From: Numida meleagris
Taxonomy: Eukaryota; Chordata; Aves; Galliformes; Numididae
Reading direction: 5' to 3'
NCBI RefSeq assembly: GCF_002078875.1
Contig: NC_034414.1
Coordinates: 31,706,422-31,770,421, forward strand
Length of the DNA stretch: 64,000 nt
Position 1 is the first letter of the stretch, and each line of letters begins with the position of its first letter. Below are positions 38,901 to 50,001 of this stretch, in pieces. Made by a program: the position numbers and the translations under genes. The notes beneath the pieces were generated by a model that saw only the letters and a program-made list of their open reading frames with translations, did no database searches and was not told where the DNA came from.

Positions 38901-41900
38901 TATGCATGCATTATGTTTTTTTAAAATGGGGAAATTATGCATCTGAAGGAATCTGTCTAGAATAATGGGGTTCTATAGAGGTTACTTTAATCACGTTCAC
39001 CAGCAGTTATAGCTGTTTTACATCTTATTTGCAACAAAAGGGAACTCTAATTATCTTCAAAAAGAGCATAAAATGGTGTGCTTTGCTGCTGATGTAATGT
39101 TGATTCGTGAATGCTGCTGATAGGAACTGACAACTAAATACATGTCACACTTTTAAGAAATCAGTGGTGGTGACAGGATAACCCTCTTTTGTGACCTGGG
39201 GACCAGAAGATGGGGTATATATTTGCTTGTTAAGTAGAAACAATTTACAGCGTTCACTTTAAAGTAAAAATAAAAATGCTGTTATAGTTGGGTTATCGAT
39301 GATCTTTAACAATACACCACTTCCGTTATGACTTCGAAGCTGCCATCTGTAAATTAGATTTAGTGCTTACAATCCTAGATAAAATTGTGGGTAAGGCTTT
39401 TTTGCATATTAGTTTATTTTCATAATTAGTCAGTCTATATTTAATCTTTATATTTAAATAAAATATCTAATAGATACCATTTCCATACTTGTAATGAGGG
39501 ACAATAAAGAATATGGATTTCTTACAGCATGGTTTCAAATGCTTGCTTTTTAAATTTACATTTATTATTACAAAAAAGAAACATGCAGTCCACACCAGGA
39601 AGAACAAAACTCATCTAATAAGATTCAACTGTGTCAACACTCATGCCACCCATGCATAAAAAAACAACTGGATACTGATCTGTTTTCAATACCAGATGAA
39701 TCAATGGAGAGCTAAAAACATTAAGACATAACCAGCATTTGCTGTACGGTACTAAGGTTCACACTGGAAAGTTATTAACTTACATATCATGCTTGAATGT
39801 TTTGCATCTAACCTAGATATTGAGATACCTTCCCTGCATAAAAGTTTAACTCAGAGCCTCCATTTAAACTAAGGATAATAATTAAAATATTTATAGAGGC
39901 TGAATTCAGACATATTTCATGATTGTCAATATCCATCAGCAGTAATGGATTTTAACACCTTAGGAGGTATAACTGTAGAAGGGGTTAAAATAGTCTGTAT
40001 TACTTTATACCTCTTACATGTACTGAGTAATAAATGTAACAAATATTGTTACACTGTTTCTTTACATAAATTTGTCAGCTCTGCATGCCAACGGTGTTTG
40101 CATGTGTGATTGTGTATTAATATGAAATCAGTCATTCATGTGTAGTTTAATACAGCCACAGGTTTTCCTCAATTGAAAACAAAAATAAAAGAAAGAAACA
40201 CGGGAAATTTTTAGTTTTTTTCTACCCAGACAATATATGAGTTGAGAATGATTAGAGTTGAATGTCTTTTTTTATTGAATGTCTTTTGGATCGTCTCTCC
40301 TTCTATGTACTTTCTCTAATTCTTCGTAATTATCATTTACGCACACAACACAAGCCACACTGCATGAGTATTATTTTCCTAGTGTTTCCACCTATGGGTG
40401 TTGTTTGATAGTTTATTTTACATCAGTTTGACAACAGTATCATATTAATAGTAAATTTCATCCCAAATCACCTACAAGTGGCTTCAGAAAATTGCTGGCT
40501 TTAGAGTACCAACTAGGTGAAAGCCTAACTAGAGATCAGTTTGAACAGAGGAGGAATGGTCTGAAAAGTTTCACCAGCTAGTTTTCTAGAGATTCATTTC
40601 CTCTTCTCTGCTGAGCTTCTCAACAAACACTTCCATTCTCTCAGCATCGTTGGCCTGCACGAGTTCCCCTCCATTGGACTCCGTCCCCATGTGCTCAGTG
40701 CTCAGCCAGATGTATCATGTGTCCTGATCTTAACCCCTGCCCTCATTTTACATTTCCCTCAGATATTCTATCAGTCTCACATTCCTAACTTCCTGTCAAA
40801 TTTTGCCAGCAACTCAGCCCCATTCTTGCTCCTCATGGAGTCCTTGTTTCCCTTTTTTAAAATCAACGTCTAACGGTTAGGCATAAGTACTGCGGAATGA
40901 TACGCTTTTCTTCTTTCAAAAAGTAGACACCGCAAGAAGCAAATGACCTGTCCCACTGCATGTGGAAGATGGGGAAAGTAGCAACAGTCCTTATCCTGAT
41001 ATGATTTTAAGCATTCTTTTTAACTGGAAGCAGTAGGTTGCTAAGACAAGAGGAGAAAGTCCTCCCACAACAGACTTCTCTGGTTCCTTTCCTCAGGAAG
41101 CAGGCAAGTATGAGAGGCAGGCAATATGAAAGGCTCCTTTTTTTTGACAAAGCCAGAATTTTTCAGAGGCCTGGAGGTTCCTATACCATCATTCAATCTC
41201 AGCCAAAAATCTTATTACTCACCACTAATTCACTGGAGTTGGCATTACTGCATGCTATTCATTAGCTTTGCTACAATTGTGGGCAGGAGCTCAAAGCAGA
41301 CATTTTGCTCTCCAGGCCCTGTGTACACAAGCTGGCCACTTTCACAAGTAGTATTATTTTAAAATGTCAAATTTGTACGAAGCAATGACTCAAGAGACTA
41401 ACAAATCAAACCTCAAAACAAAGGTGCTCATCTCCATGGTAAACATGGAGATAAATGGTAACATTTCATTAAATTTCAGAGGCCTCTCTGCAGTTAACAT
41501 CCAATCTGATACCAGGTTTTCAGTTACCCTACCTAGTATTTAAATAATACATCCAGTATCCTTAAACCCATACCTTCCACAGGTAACAAGGTCAAGCATG
41601 GGAAGCAGTTACAAAGTCAAACTTCAAGCATCAAGAGAGCTCTTGGCACCTGAAGAGCATCATAAAGGAAGAGAATGCTGTTTACTGACAAGCTGTTTCT
41701 TCTCTTACTGCTTAAGAATCTGGGGCCCAAAATGTATGACTCTAGGGCATGATCAAAGCTCATTAATTTCCTTAGGAGTCTTGGCATTGACTTTGATAGG
41801 CTGTGAATCAAGCCCCATTCTAGTGTAGAACATATGGGTTGGCTGCACAGCCTATTTCTGTTCGTATTTCACTTTTTTTTTAAATTTATTTCATACATTA

Positions 41901-42618
41901 TTCACAATTTGTGATGGCAGAAAGACAGTTTATATACTTGACAGAAAGAAAACAAAGTAATACAGCATACACGTTGTCATTATTATGAAAATGAAGGCAT
42001 ATTGGGCACAATACATTTCATTTTTGTTATATTATAGGATTCTAATAAGCATCATTGATAGTTAAGTCACTTGTTCTCAGCACAAGCAGAGAAGAAAGAA
42101 ATGAAAACTTTTCAGGTTGTTTTTGAAAATCTTGTATACCGTCTAGGCATTTTAGGCACAAATTTAATTTCACTTCAGCATCACAAGTTCCTTTGATGAC
42201 AAAGTCACGTATCTTTAGTCCCAAATACAGAAGTAAATAAGACATTTAGATAGTTTTCTTTTACTTTGAAGGCAGTTTTATATTGGAAAAATGTTGAGTG
42301 CATAAATCAGGCACCTTGAATTTTCTGGTTCAGCTTTAGGCTTAATAAGGATAATTATCTAATATCTGCTAAAGCACAATTATGTCTATCTGAAGGTCTG
42401 CAGAAATATATCAAGTCTTCAAGTAAACATAGGTTAGGATGGAAAGGCAGAACTGAACTGGCTCTTAAGACCAGTACCCTGGAGCCAGCCCCATTCAATG
42501 TTTATAGCTGTAGCCAGGGTACCATATTTGCATAATCTGATTTATATCTTAGGGTCTCAGAAGACCTGGAGAATGTTGAGGATTCACCACATATTTGTTT
42601 ATCTGAATTTTAAATTAA
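32955..42618. other. nearly 10 kb with no recognised element
   Basis: Low-GC DNA with many short conflicting frames. I see no CR1, LTR, RNA gene or coding exon. A perfect 9-bp inverted repeat lies at 41430-41452 (ATCTCCATG, 5-nt loop, CATGGAGAT). Freedom from transposons over such length can indicate constraint, but only a comparative alignment could show it. Confidence 0.4.
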
Positions 42619-42623
42619 CACAA

Positions 42624-43144
42624 TGTCAATGGTTTACAGGCTGGTTCAGCCCGGTTCTGTGACTAGTGGGGCAGAGGGACCCATGGACCCATGCCCCAGG
42701 AAAGGGAAAAGGGAAAAGGGAAAAAGGCTAGGCAGATGGGCCTGAGAACAAAACAGCGGCAACGATCTGGGGAGAAACAAACTAGTTTACTAAATAAGAT
42801 ATCAGAATGCAAAATAACACAATATAATACAATATAATTACAATTTAAGCTAGTAAATCCTATAAAGTGAGAGAAAGTGCCCAATATTAAGGTAGGCCTT
42901 ACTCTACTACCGATGGTAAGATGGCTGGGGAGCGAGATGCTGCTGGGATGAGATATAGGACAAGGAGAGAGAACAGGTCTCATGATGTGCGAGTTTTTAT
43001 CTTTCCCTCTGACCGGAAAACAGTAACAGGGTCGCAAAGTCCCCTGGGGAACGTAGCAGTTCTTCTCTTCTAAGAACCAGGTACATACACTACATGATGT
43101 TATGATGCGGAATACCAACAACCAAAAATCATAAAACCATGACA
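42624..43144 (-). mobile_element. 3' LTR of the provirus (521 bp)
   Basis: It starts on the plus strand with TGTCAATGG and ends with CCATGACA, giving short inverted termini with TG...CA. It matches the LTR at 48464-48668 at both ends. On the minus strand a TATA-like GATAAAAAC lies at about 43001-43009. A (GGGAAAA)n run is at 42703-42727. An open frame of 160 codons (42663-43145, minus) covers most of it with no recognisable protein. Confidence 0.92.
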
Positions 43145-43155
43145 TTCCACCCCTT
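43145..43155 (-). promoter_or_regulatory. polypurine tract for plus-strand DNA priming
   Basis: On the minus strand, AAGGGGTGGAA directly precedes the TG of the 3' LTR. Position and composition fit the retroviral plus-strand primer site. Confidence 0.85.
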
Positions 43156-43253
43156 ATTCCACATCACTACCTCGTGTTTAATATACATATACAAACAAAC
43201 AATAATTAGCATGCGTTACACACAAAGAAATGAATACCTATATATACATAGAC

Positions 43254-44184
43254 TTACTGACTGCACTCTCCCAACATCAAATTCCCTTGTGGTACACACT
43301 GAACAGCCCCATTCTTCTGCATCACCCACCAAGTGGACCCAGGTCCTTGAGCAAAAACAGTTCCACGGAGAGGTCTGCCCTTTCCAGAAGCTGGAAAGAC
43401 CCAAACCGCTTTTCCCAGCATGCTCTTTACATGTACTACAGGGACCTTATCTCCCCCTGCATTATGTAGAGAGCTGGATTGAGCAGGACCATCACGATTG
43501 GTGGATCCTTGAGTATTGACCAACCAGGTGGCTTCTGCCAAATGCTTCTCCCAATGCTTAAATGTTCCGCCACCCATTGCTTTCAACATGGTTTTTAACA
43601 ATCCATTGTATCGTTCAATTTTACCAGAAGCTGGTGCATGATAGGGGATATGATAAATCCAGTCAATGCCATGATCTTTGGCCCAAGTATTTACATGAGA
43701 ATTTTTGAAATGAGTTCCATTATCTGACTCAATTCTTTCTGGAGTGCCATGTCACCACAGGACTTGTTTCTCGAGACCTTATATGCTGTTTCGGGTGGTA
43801 GCATGGGGTACTGCATACGTTTCAAGCCACCCAGTGGTTGCCTCCACCATGGTAAGCACATAACGCTTACCATCACGGCTTCGTGGCAAGGTGATATAAT
43901 CAACCTGCCACACCTCCCCATATTTATTCTTTTGCCATCACCCTTCCCCAAAGAGATCTCATCCTCTTGGCTTGTTTAACTGTGGCGCATGTTTCACAGT
44001 CATGAATAACTATGGACACTATTGCACAGGTTAAGTCCACCCCTCGGTCTCCAGCCCACTTGTATGTTGCATCTCTTCCTTGATGGCCTGAGGTTTCATA
44101 GGCCCAGGAAGCTAGAAATAATTCACCTTTGTGTTGCCAATCCAAGTCTTGATTTTGGAGGCTCAATCTACCTGATAGTTATTT
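43254..44184 (-). pseudogene. ERV-L-like pol: integrase region, broken
   Basis: Integrase joins viral DNA to the host genome. On the minus strand the N-terminal zinc-binding region is visible at 43924-44166 (a histidine-containing TSGHQGRDATY stretch, then CETCATVKQAK). The catalytic core follows in shifting frames: the ESDNGTHF segment with its Asp lies near 43715-43735, and the KIERYNG segment with the catalytic Glu lies at 43602-43622. The last open segment (43254-43601, 115 codons) covers the end of the core and the C-terminal domain and stops at TAA 43254-43256. At least two frame changes and internal stops separate the pieces, so no functional enzyme can be made. No dUTPase or env follows. 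Confidence 0.85.
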
Positions 44185-45087
44185 TGCTGTTCTTCAGTAG
44201 CCAGACTCTTGGGCACATGAGCATCTACATGATGCACCTTTACAACCATATTCTTTATTCAGGCAGCAATGTCTTTCCACAGTTCAGTAGCCCAAATAGG
44301 TTTACCCCTTCGCTGGCAGTTATTTTGTTCCCACTGCTGTAACCACCCCCATAAGGCACTGGCCACCATCCATGAGTCAGTATAATGATAAAGCATTGGC
44401 TAGCTCTCCCATTCAGCAACATCTAAGGCCAGCTGGACAGCCTTTACCTCAGCAAATTGGCTTGATTCTCCTTTTCCTTTGGTGGCCTCTGCAACTTGTC
44501 GTGTAGGGCTCCATACAGCAGATTTCCATCTGCGATGCTTCCCCCCATGATCCATCTGTGAACAGGGCATATTTCTTTTCATTTTCTGATAATTCACTGT
44601 ACAGTGGGGCCTCTTTGGCATGCAATACCTCTCCTGCTGGTGACATTCCAAACTTTTTGCCTTCAGGCCAGTCCATGATCACTTCTAAGATTCCTGGACA
44701 ACTGAAGTTCCCCATCCAAGCTCGCTGCATAACCAACACAACGCACTTACTCCAAGTGGCATCGGTAGCATGATGGGTGGAGGAAACCTTTCCCTTAAAC
44801 ATCCAGTTGAGCACCGGCAGTTGAGGTGCTAAAAGGAGCTGTGTTTCAGTTCTGATTACTTCAGAAGCAGCCACATGAGGGGGTTCAAGCTAAAATCTCC
44901 ATCTCAGTTGGAGTGTAGTGCTCTTCAGACCCCTTGTATGCTCAACTGCAGAATCCCAGGGGTCAGCTTCTGGTCTCTGAGGCTCTTTGCCACAAACTCC
45001 TAGTGGGACCTTTGTCTCCAGCAGCAGCGTAGAGGGTGTTCTTAACATCCTCTCCCATTCGTACTGGCCCCAGGGCCACGGCATGGG
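44185..45087 (-). pseudogene. ERV-L-like pol: connection and RNase H region, broken
   Basis: RNase H degrades the RNA strand of the RNA-DNA hybrid. The minus-strand frame at 44449-44874 (141 codons) contains KKYALFTDGSW, with the first catalytic Asp at residue 107. The frame then shifts, and the continuation lies at 44400-44651, including ESSQFAEVKAVQLALDVAEW with the expected Glu. The domain ends in yet another segment (YTDSWMVASALWGW at about 44350-44390, then VDAHVPKS at about 44206-44229). That last part is closely matched by the separate copy at 63784-64000. Several frameshifts make it non-functional. Confidence 0.85.
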
Positions 45088-46360
45088 CTATCTCCTGTTT
45101 AATCTGCTCAAAAGCCTGCTGCTGCTCAGGACCCCACCCTGCTGCTGCTCAGGACCCCACGTAAAATTATACTTCTTCCGCATCACCTGATAAAGGGGTC
45201 TCACAATGAGGCTATAGTTTGGAACACATATTCTCCAAAAGCCCACTACGCCCAGAAAAGATTGTGTCTCTTTCTTATTAGTGGGTGGAGACATGACAGT
45301 GATTTTGTTGACCACACCCGTTGTGATGTGACGACGTCCATCGTGCCACTTAATACCTAGGAACTGAATTTCCTGTGCAGGCCTGTTTGCTTTGTTCCGC
45401 TTAATTGCAAAACCAGCTTGCTGAAGGATCTGGATTACTTGCTCTCCTTTCTTGAAAACTTCTTTTGCTGTATTGCCCCACACAATACTGTACTGTGGGT
45501 GCTCAGGAGCACCGCCCTGTTCCAGTGCAGTTTGGATCAACCCATGGCAAATGGTTGGGCTGTGTTTCCACCCCTCAGGCAAACATTTCCAGGTATACTG
45601 AACACCCCTCCAGGTGAAAACAAACTGTGGTCTGCATTCTGTGGCCAAAGAAATGGAGAAAAAGGCATTAGCAATGTCAGTGGTGGTGTACCACTTGGCT
45701 GCTTTTGACTCCAGTTCATACTGGAGTGCTAACATGTCCAGCACAGCAGCATTCAATGGGGGTGTGACTTCATTCAGGCCATGGTAGTCTACCGTCAGCC
45801 TCCATTCTCCACTGGCTTTACGCACTGGCCATATGGGGCTGTTAAAAGGTGAGTGAGTTTTGCTTATCACTCCCTGGCTCTCTGGTTGACGAATCAACTT
45901 ATGAATGGTGAGCAAGGAATCCCTGTTGGTGCGGTACTGCCATCTGTGCACCGTTTTTGTAGCAATTGGTACCTGTTGCTCTTTTACTTGTAGCAACCCC
46001 ACAACAGACGGATCTTCTGACAGGCCAGGCAAAACAGACAGCTGCTTAATGCTGTCCGTGTCTACAGCAGCTATTCCAAAGGCCCATCGACACCCTTTCG
46101 GATCCTTGAAATGCCTCCTCCTGAGGTAATCAATACCAAGTATACATGGAGCCCCTGGGCCAGTTACAATAGGATGTTTTTGCCAGTCTTTACTAGCGAG
46201 ACTTATTTGGGCCTCTAACACAGTCAGCTCTTGGGAACTCCTGGTCACTCCAGAAATAAATTGATTCTGTCCCTTCGTGACTTGAGGACACTGTGCACCA
46301 GTGTCCACCAGTGCTTCATATTTCTGTGGTTCTGATGTGCCAGGCCATCGAATTCACACA
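45088..46360 (-). pseudogene. ERV-L-like protease and reverse transcriptase, broken
   Basis: The longest open frame in the window (45088-46308, 406 codons). Protease: active-site DTGA at residues 2-5 and the second ILGIDYLRR element at 56-64; the frame opens a little upstream of the Met but meets a TGA near 46357. Reverse transcriptase: SPFNSPIWPVRK (153-164), motif A TTTDIANAFF (208-217, Asp211), a motif-B-like LPEGWKHSP (243-251), FLGIKW (316-321) and the thumb segment around MSPPTNKKETQSFLG (339-353). The YxDD box expected at about residue 273 is absent: the sequence reads QYSIVWGN, with both Asp residues missing. A 23-bp tandem duplication (45116-45160) shifts the frame and ends the ORF early. 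The enzyme would be inactive even if translated. Confidence 0.92.
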
Positions 46361-48150
46361 GTCCAATACACTCTATTGTCCCTTTCCCCCACCCAGCTGG
46401 CAGCAGGGCCCCTCTATTTGTTACCTCCACTGTTCTTCTGATCAGGGTCCTTACGGCTTTTGCCGCATCCCACAGCAACTGGAGCGGAGGATTTTGCTTT
46501 GGTGGTTGATCTGGCTTGCAGTTCTTTAACCCGTGCTTGTAGTGCAGGAGTGTCTTTTTTGTGCCACCTTCATGTCTTCTCCATGATCACGTAGGTAACA
46601 CCACAAGGCAATACAAGACATAGTATTACTGTTGTCACTTGCTTGAGCAGAAGGATGTCTTCTATTAGAAAAGATGTTGGATGATGCAGGTTGGGAGGAA
46701 AACAAATTGCTCATCCCCTCCACTAGGCTGTCTCGATAATCCTGACTGTCATCAGGTCATGAGGCACAATAGTCAGTTCCTCCATTATATCTCCTTGATT
46801 ACTCTCAATTCTATCCAGTCTTTCAGTTACCTTTACAATGGCTGAAGCATAATCTTGCAGAGACGTTAAATGTAGCTCAAAGTCATGGAGCCTAGAAATC
46901 AGTTCACCCATAGGGGGTCTTCTTTTCCCTCTGCCATACATGGCTGCTAATGTGCCGGTGTACTTTTCTGGTGCAGTTCTTGTGAATGTACACTACATGT
47001 CTGGTGTATACCTGACTCTCTTCAGGATCACGCTCTTGGTTTGGATCATCAGGAATGAACATGGGGTCATGTAGCATTTCCACCACAGTGCATTCTTTCA
47101 AATATTAGATGCTTTTTTCCATAGTAGTCCACTTCTTCGCCTGAGGCATCAGATCATTTTTGAAAGGGTATTTTTCCTTTACAGCTAATAGCATCTGCTT
47201 CCAAAGGGTAAAGGACTCATCCTGGTATCTACTAATACCTCTGTCAATGGCTGAGTCTCTGGCAATACTTGCCAGCTGGCAGACTTCTGTACTGTCTAGC
47301 AGTGCACTATTGGCCCCACTGTCCCAGCATCAAAGTAACCAGGTGACAATGTGTTCATCTGGGCGGCGTGAAAAGTCTTTTCTCAAAACTTGAATTTCAG
47401 TCATTTTCAGAGGTCGAGTAATAAGGGTTCCGATCTCTCTCTCACCTCCTACTCTTTCAGTTGTTGTTGCCCTGCTGGGCGTTGGTGACCGGGGTCTTGT
47501 TGAGGGCCCCTCCCCTGGACTTAGGGGTGGTTCCCATGGACCTTCTTCCTTTGCTTTCTCTTGTTCTGAAAGAAGCGACATCCATTTCACCTTCCATCCT
47601 CTTACAGGGGCAACTGACATCAATTGTGGTGCCTCCTGCAATTGATCAAGTTGGTCATTTTCCATGCTCTGTCTCTCAGGCTCAGTTTGGACCAGCTGTT
47701 CAGACTGGAGGGCATCTCTCTCTGCTCAGACCAACTCCTGGAAACTCTGCATATCAGCTTGGAAACACTCTCAGTTTGGAAACTCTCTCTCTCAATTTCC
47801 AACTCCCTCCCTAGGATAGTATTGAATAAGGCCCGATAAGCATTATCTAGGCCCCAAATAATTTGTGCCTCCTCAGATTTACCAGAGCTGCCACATCCCT
47901 GTCTCAAATATCTGCTTAGGCTCTCAAGATCTTCCAGGTTGTCAGGAGTAAAGTTCCATGACACCAGAGATGCCCATCTCTTTAAAGTCTCTCCCAAGTC
48001 TCTCCACACTCCCTGCCACTCAGTATCCTCTGGCCTTGGAGAAGAGTTCCTCTGAATATAGATACTGAGTGAAACGAGTAAATGATGAATAGTACATTCA
48101 GGAAGATTGACAGCATGGTCATACGAGCATTCAAAAAAACGTATCAAGAA
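46361..48150 (-). pseudogene. ERV-L-like gag, broken into several frames
   Basis: Gag is the structural polyprotein of the particle. Minus-strand pieces, 5' to 3': 47620-48147 (175 codons, helical N-terminal part), 47330-47665 (shifted frame, Pro/Ser/Thr-rich linker), a gap with a stop near 47330, 46904-47101, then 46723-46941 with a heptad-like stretch (around SLQDYASAIVKVTERLDRIE) suggesting a coiled coil, and 46526-46723. Assignment rests on position between leader and protease and on the mixture of helical and linker regions. I see no CCHC zinc knuckle. Frameshifts near 47690 and 46930 and several stops prevent expression. Confidence 0.75.
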
Positions 48151-48441
48151 TTCAAGGGAGAGACTGGAGGCCTGCTTAAAAAAAAATCAGAAATTCTGTA
48201 AAATTATCAGCTCCCTCTGAAAGCAGGTTTAAAAGAAATAAAAATCATTTTTTTCCTCTCTTTACAAAAGCAAGCTAGCAGCAGCCAAAAAAGTTTACAA
48301 AAAGTTTACAAAATATCCTAGAGTATTGGCAGTCCGCCTGGACTTTTGAAGGTCACATTTACAGTTACAGCACCTGCAGTATTGATAATGAAGCTCTCTG
48401 AGAGCAGAGAAAGATTCGCTCTAAAGCTAAAAGGCAGCTCT
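48151..48441 (-). other. provirus 5' leader
   Basis: Untranslated leader between primer-binding site and gag. It includes a 12-bp direct repeat (AAAAAGTTTACA, two copies near 48288-48310). No packaging signal could be recognised. Confidence 0.6.
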
Positions 48442-48459
48442 TGCCCACATTCTCCACCA
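48442..48459 (-). promoter_or_regulatory. tRNA primer-binding site, Leu-like
   Basis: On the minus strand TGGTGGAGAATGTGGGCA begins four bases inside the 5' LTR and starts with TGG, as all retroviral primer sites do. It is closest, with a few mismatches, to the tRNA-Leu type used by ERV-L elements. The tRNA identity is inference from memory. Confidence 0.7.
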
Positions 48460-48463
48460 AGAA

Positions 48464-48668
48464 TGTCAACGGTTTACGGGCTTGTTCAGCCCAGTTCCGT
48501 GACTAGTGGGGCAGAGGGACCCACAGACCCACGCCCCAGGAAAGAGAAAAGGGAAAAAGGAAAGTTCTCTGGGGAACATAGTAGTTCTTCTCTTCTGGAA
48601 ACCAGGTACATACACTACATGATGTTATGATGTGTATACCAATAGCCAAAAATCATAAAACCATGACA
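48464..48668 (-). mobile_element. 5' LTR of the provirus, internally deleted (205 bp)
   Basis: It shares both ends with the 521-bp 3' LTR (TGTCAACGG at left, CCATGACA at right) but lacks about 308 bp, equivalent to 42728-43035. The junction lies in the purine run near 48560 next to AAAG, which is present at the far side of the missing segment. The lost part contains the TATA-like element, so this LTR probably cannot promote transcription. Confidence 0.9.
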
Positions 48669-48673
48669 CACAA

Positions 48674-49729
48674 TTACATAATATCTACCAAGCTTTTTTA
48701 AAACTGAAAGCACCCAGATACTTCCCCTCACACATTGCCTGCATTTTCTCTTCACTTGCATCTGTTTTCTGTATGAATTAAGTTTGTCCGATTGCCAGAA
48801 AAGAAGTGATTTTGAAATAAAAACCCAAAGCAGCAGTATTTTAAACAAATAAAAAAAACAGCTGGAAAAGTCAACAGGATCTCTCAGATAATATTATGTC
48901 TTTTTAACAACTATGGCCAGAATATGTCCCTGCTGAGATGTGGAATCAGTCTTCTTAGCAGCACTCAACAACTAGGAAAGAGAACGTGGAATGAAAATAG
49001 TATTCTGTGGTGATTTTTTTTTTTGGCAGGGAGAAAATGAGTATGATTTTTCTTGTGAGTCAGTGATGAATGTTTTCCATGTGTGCCACTGGTGAGCTTC
49101 CTGTAGGTCATAACAGATATAAGTAGGAGGAGTGAATAGTTATCTGGGAGAAGATCACAGAATAAAGTAAGAACATCCTCAATTCCACTTCTTTTTTCAG
49201 TGAATCAAGAGAATTCTATTTAAAACTTAAAGACATGTTCTCAGATTTTCACACTGAATTGCAGTTCATTCCCCACTAAGGTCATACTTGTATGCATTTT
49301 ATTTTGCAGAAAAACGCTCATTTATCAGCTCTGTCCCTGGGTCCTATTAATCCGCATGCATTTTTAATACATTTAACAGTTCTTATAAAAATGACTAGAC
49401 AGCTCCTACATGTGTAGCTCTCCACCAATACACTTTTAAAGTTCTGCTACTGTCACAATAATTTAAATACCCTAGACCACTGACTATATGGACATGTTAT
49501 TTGCAGGTAAAATCTTAAAAACAACTTAAATTTGCTAACTTATCAAATCACAGTATAGAAGAGTCAATCGGGAAATTCTTTTCTGCAGCTGAAAAAGTTT
49601 TTTTAGATTTTGTTTTCTCCTCTAGGATTCAGAGGAATTTTAGTCACATGCACAATAAGCAGACCCCTGGCCAACAGCCTCTTGGGACAGTTAATTGATC
49701 CACTAACAGATGCTGATGGCCCTGATGAC
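48674..49729. other. unclassified DNA
   Basis: AT-rich flank between the provirus and the next LTR. Nothing recognised. Confidence 0.4.
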
Positions 49730-49845
49730 CTCTTTTGTAGTAGGCAGCAACCGAAGGTACGGGATGGGACGTGCTAGGACCTCCCCTGCCCAGAGCTTGT
49801 GGGCGTAGACAAAGCGAACAAAGAGATAAGGGAGATAAGGAAGGA

Positions 49846-49853
49846 TATATAAG
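49846..49853 (+). promoter_or_regulatory. LTR TATA box
   Basis: TATATAAG, about 20 bp upstream of the AATAAA and the presumed start of R in the alpharetrovirus-like LTR. It could still act as a promoter toward the right. Confidence 0.75.
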
Positions 49854-49868
49854 ACTTTGTAACAATGC

Positions 49869-49874
49869 AATAAA
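49869..49874 (+). terminator. LTR polyadenylation signal
   Basis: AATAAA within CAATAAACGCCATTTT, as in the R region of alpharetroviral LTRs. Confidence 0.75.
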
Positions 49875-50001
49875 CGCCATTTTGCCGCTCACCATATTGG
49901 TGTGTGCATGCCTCAGGATGGTCGGGGGCTAGGTGTTAGTCCTTGCAAACAGGGTGCAGTTCACGAACGGAATGTCTGGTGCGGAGTAGTCAGCACTCTT
50001 T

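Larger units (their letters stand above)
42619..48673 (-). mobile_element. ERV-L-like endogenous provirus, complete structure, inactive
   Basis: A full LTR-to-LTR provirus in minus orientation, about 6.05 kb. It is bounded by a perfect 5-bp target duplication, CACAA, at 42619-42623 and 48669-48673. The order on the minus strand is 5' LTR, primer-binding site, leader, gag, protease, reverse transcriptase, RNase H, integrase, polypurine tract, 3' LTR. Only about 110 bp separate the integrase stop from the 3' LTR, so there is no env. Lack of env, the 5-bp duplication and a Leu-like primer site point to a class III (ERV-L-like) element; this class call is inference. Every gene is broken by stops, frameshifts or loss of active-site residues. 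It is an old, non-functional copy. Confidence 0.9.
49736..49995 (+). mobile_element. alpharetrovirus-like solo LTR
   Basis: A 260-bp LTR starting TGTAGTAGGC and ending GTAGTCAGCA, flanked by a perfect 6-bp duplication CTCTTT (49730-49735 and 49996-50001). It carries TATATAAG at 49846-49853 and a polyadenylation signal AATAAA at 49869-49874, inside CAATAAACGCCATTTT. Downstream is ACCATATTGGTGTGTGCATG. This arrangement is typical of the R/U5 region of avian leukosis-related and endogenous avian (EAV-like) LTRs. Six-base duplications are characteristic of that group. No internal sequence remains. Weaker CpG decay than elsewhere suggests moderate age. Confidence 0.9.

Noticed and set aside
45418..46129. 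Plus-strand frames across the provirus pol region
   Set aside because: Antisense shadows of protease and reverse transcriptase; no motif of their own.
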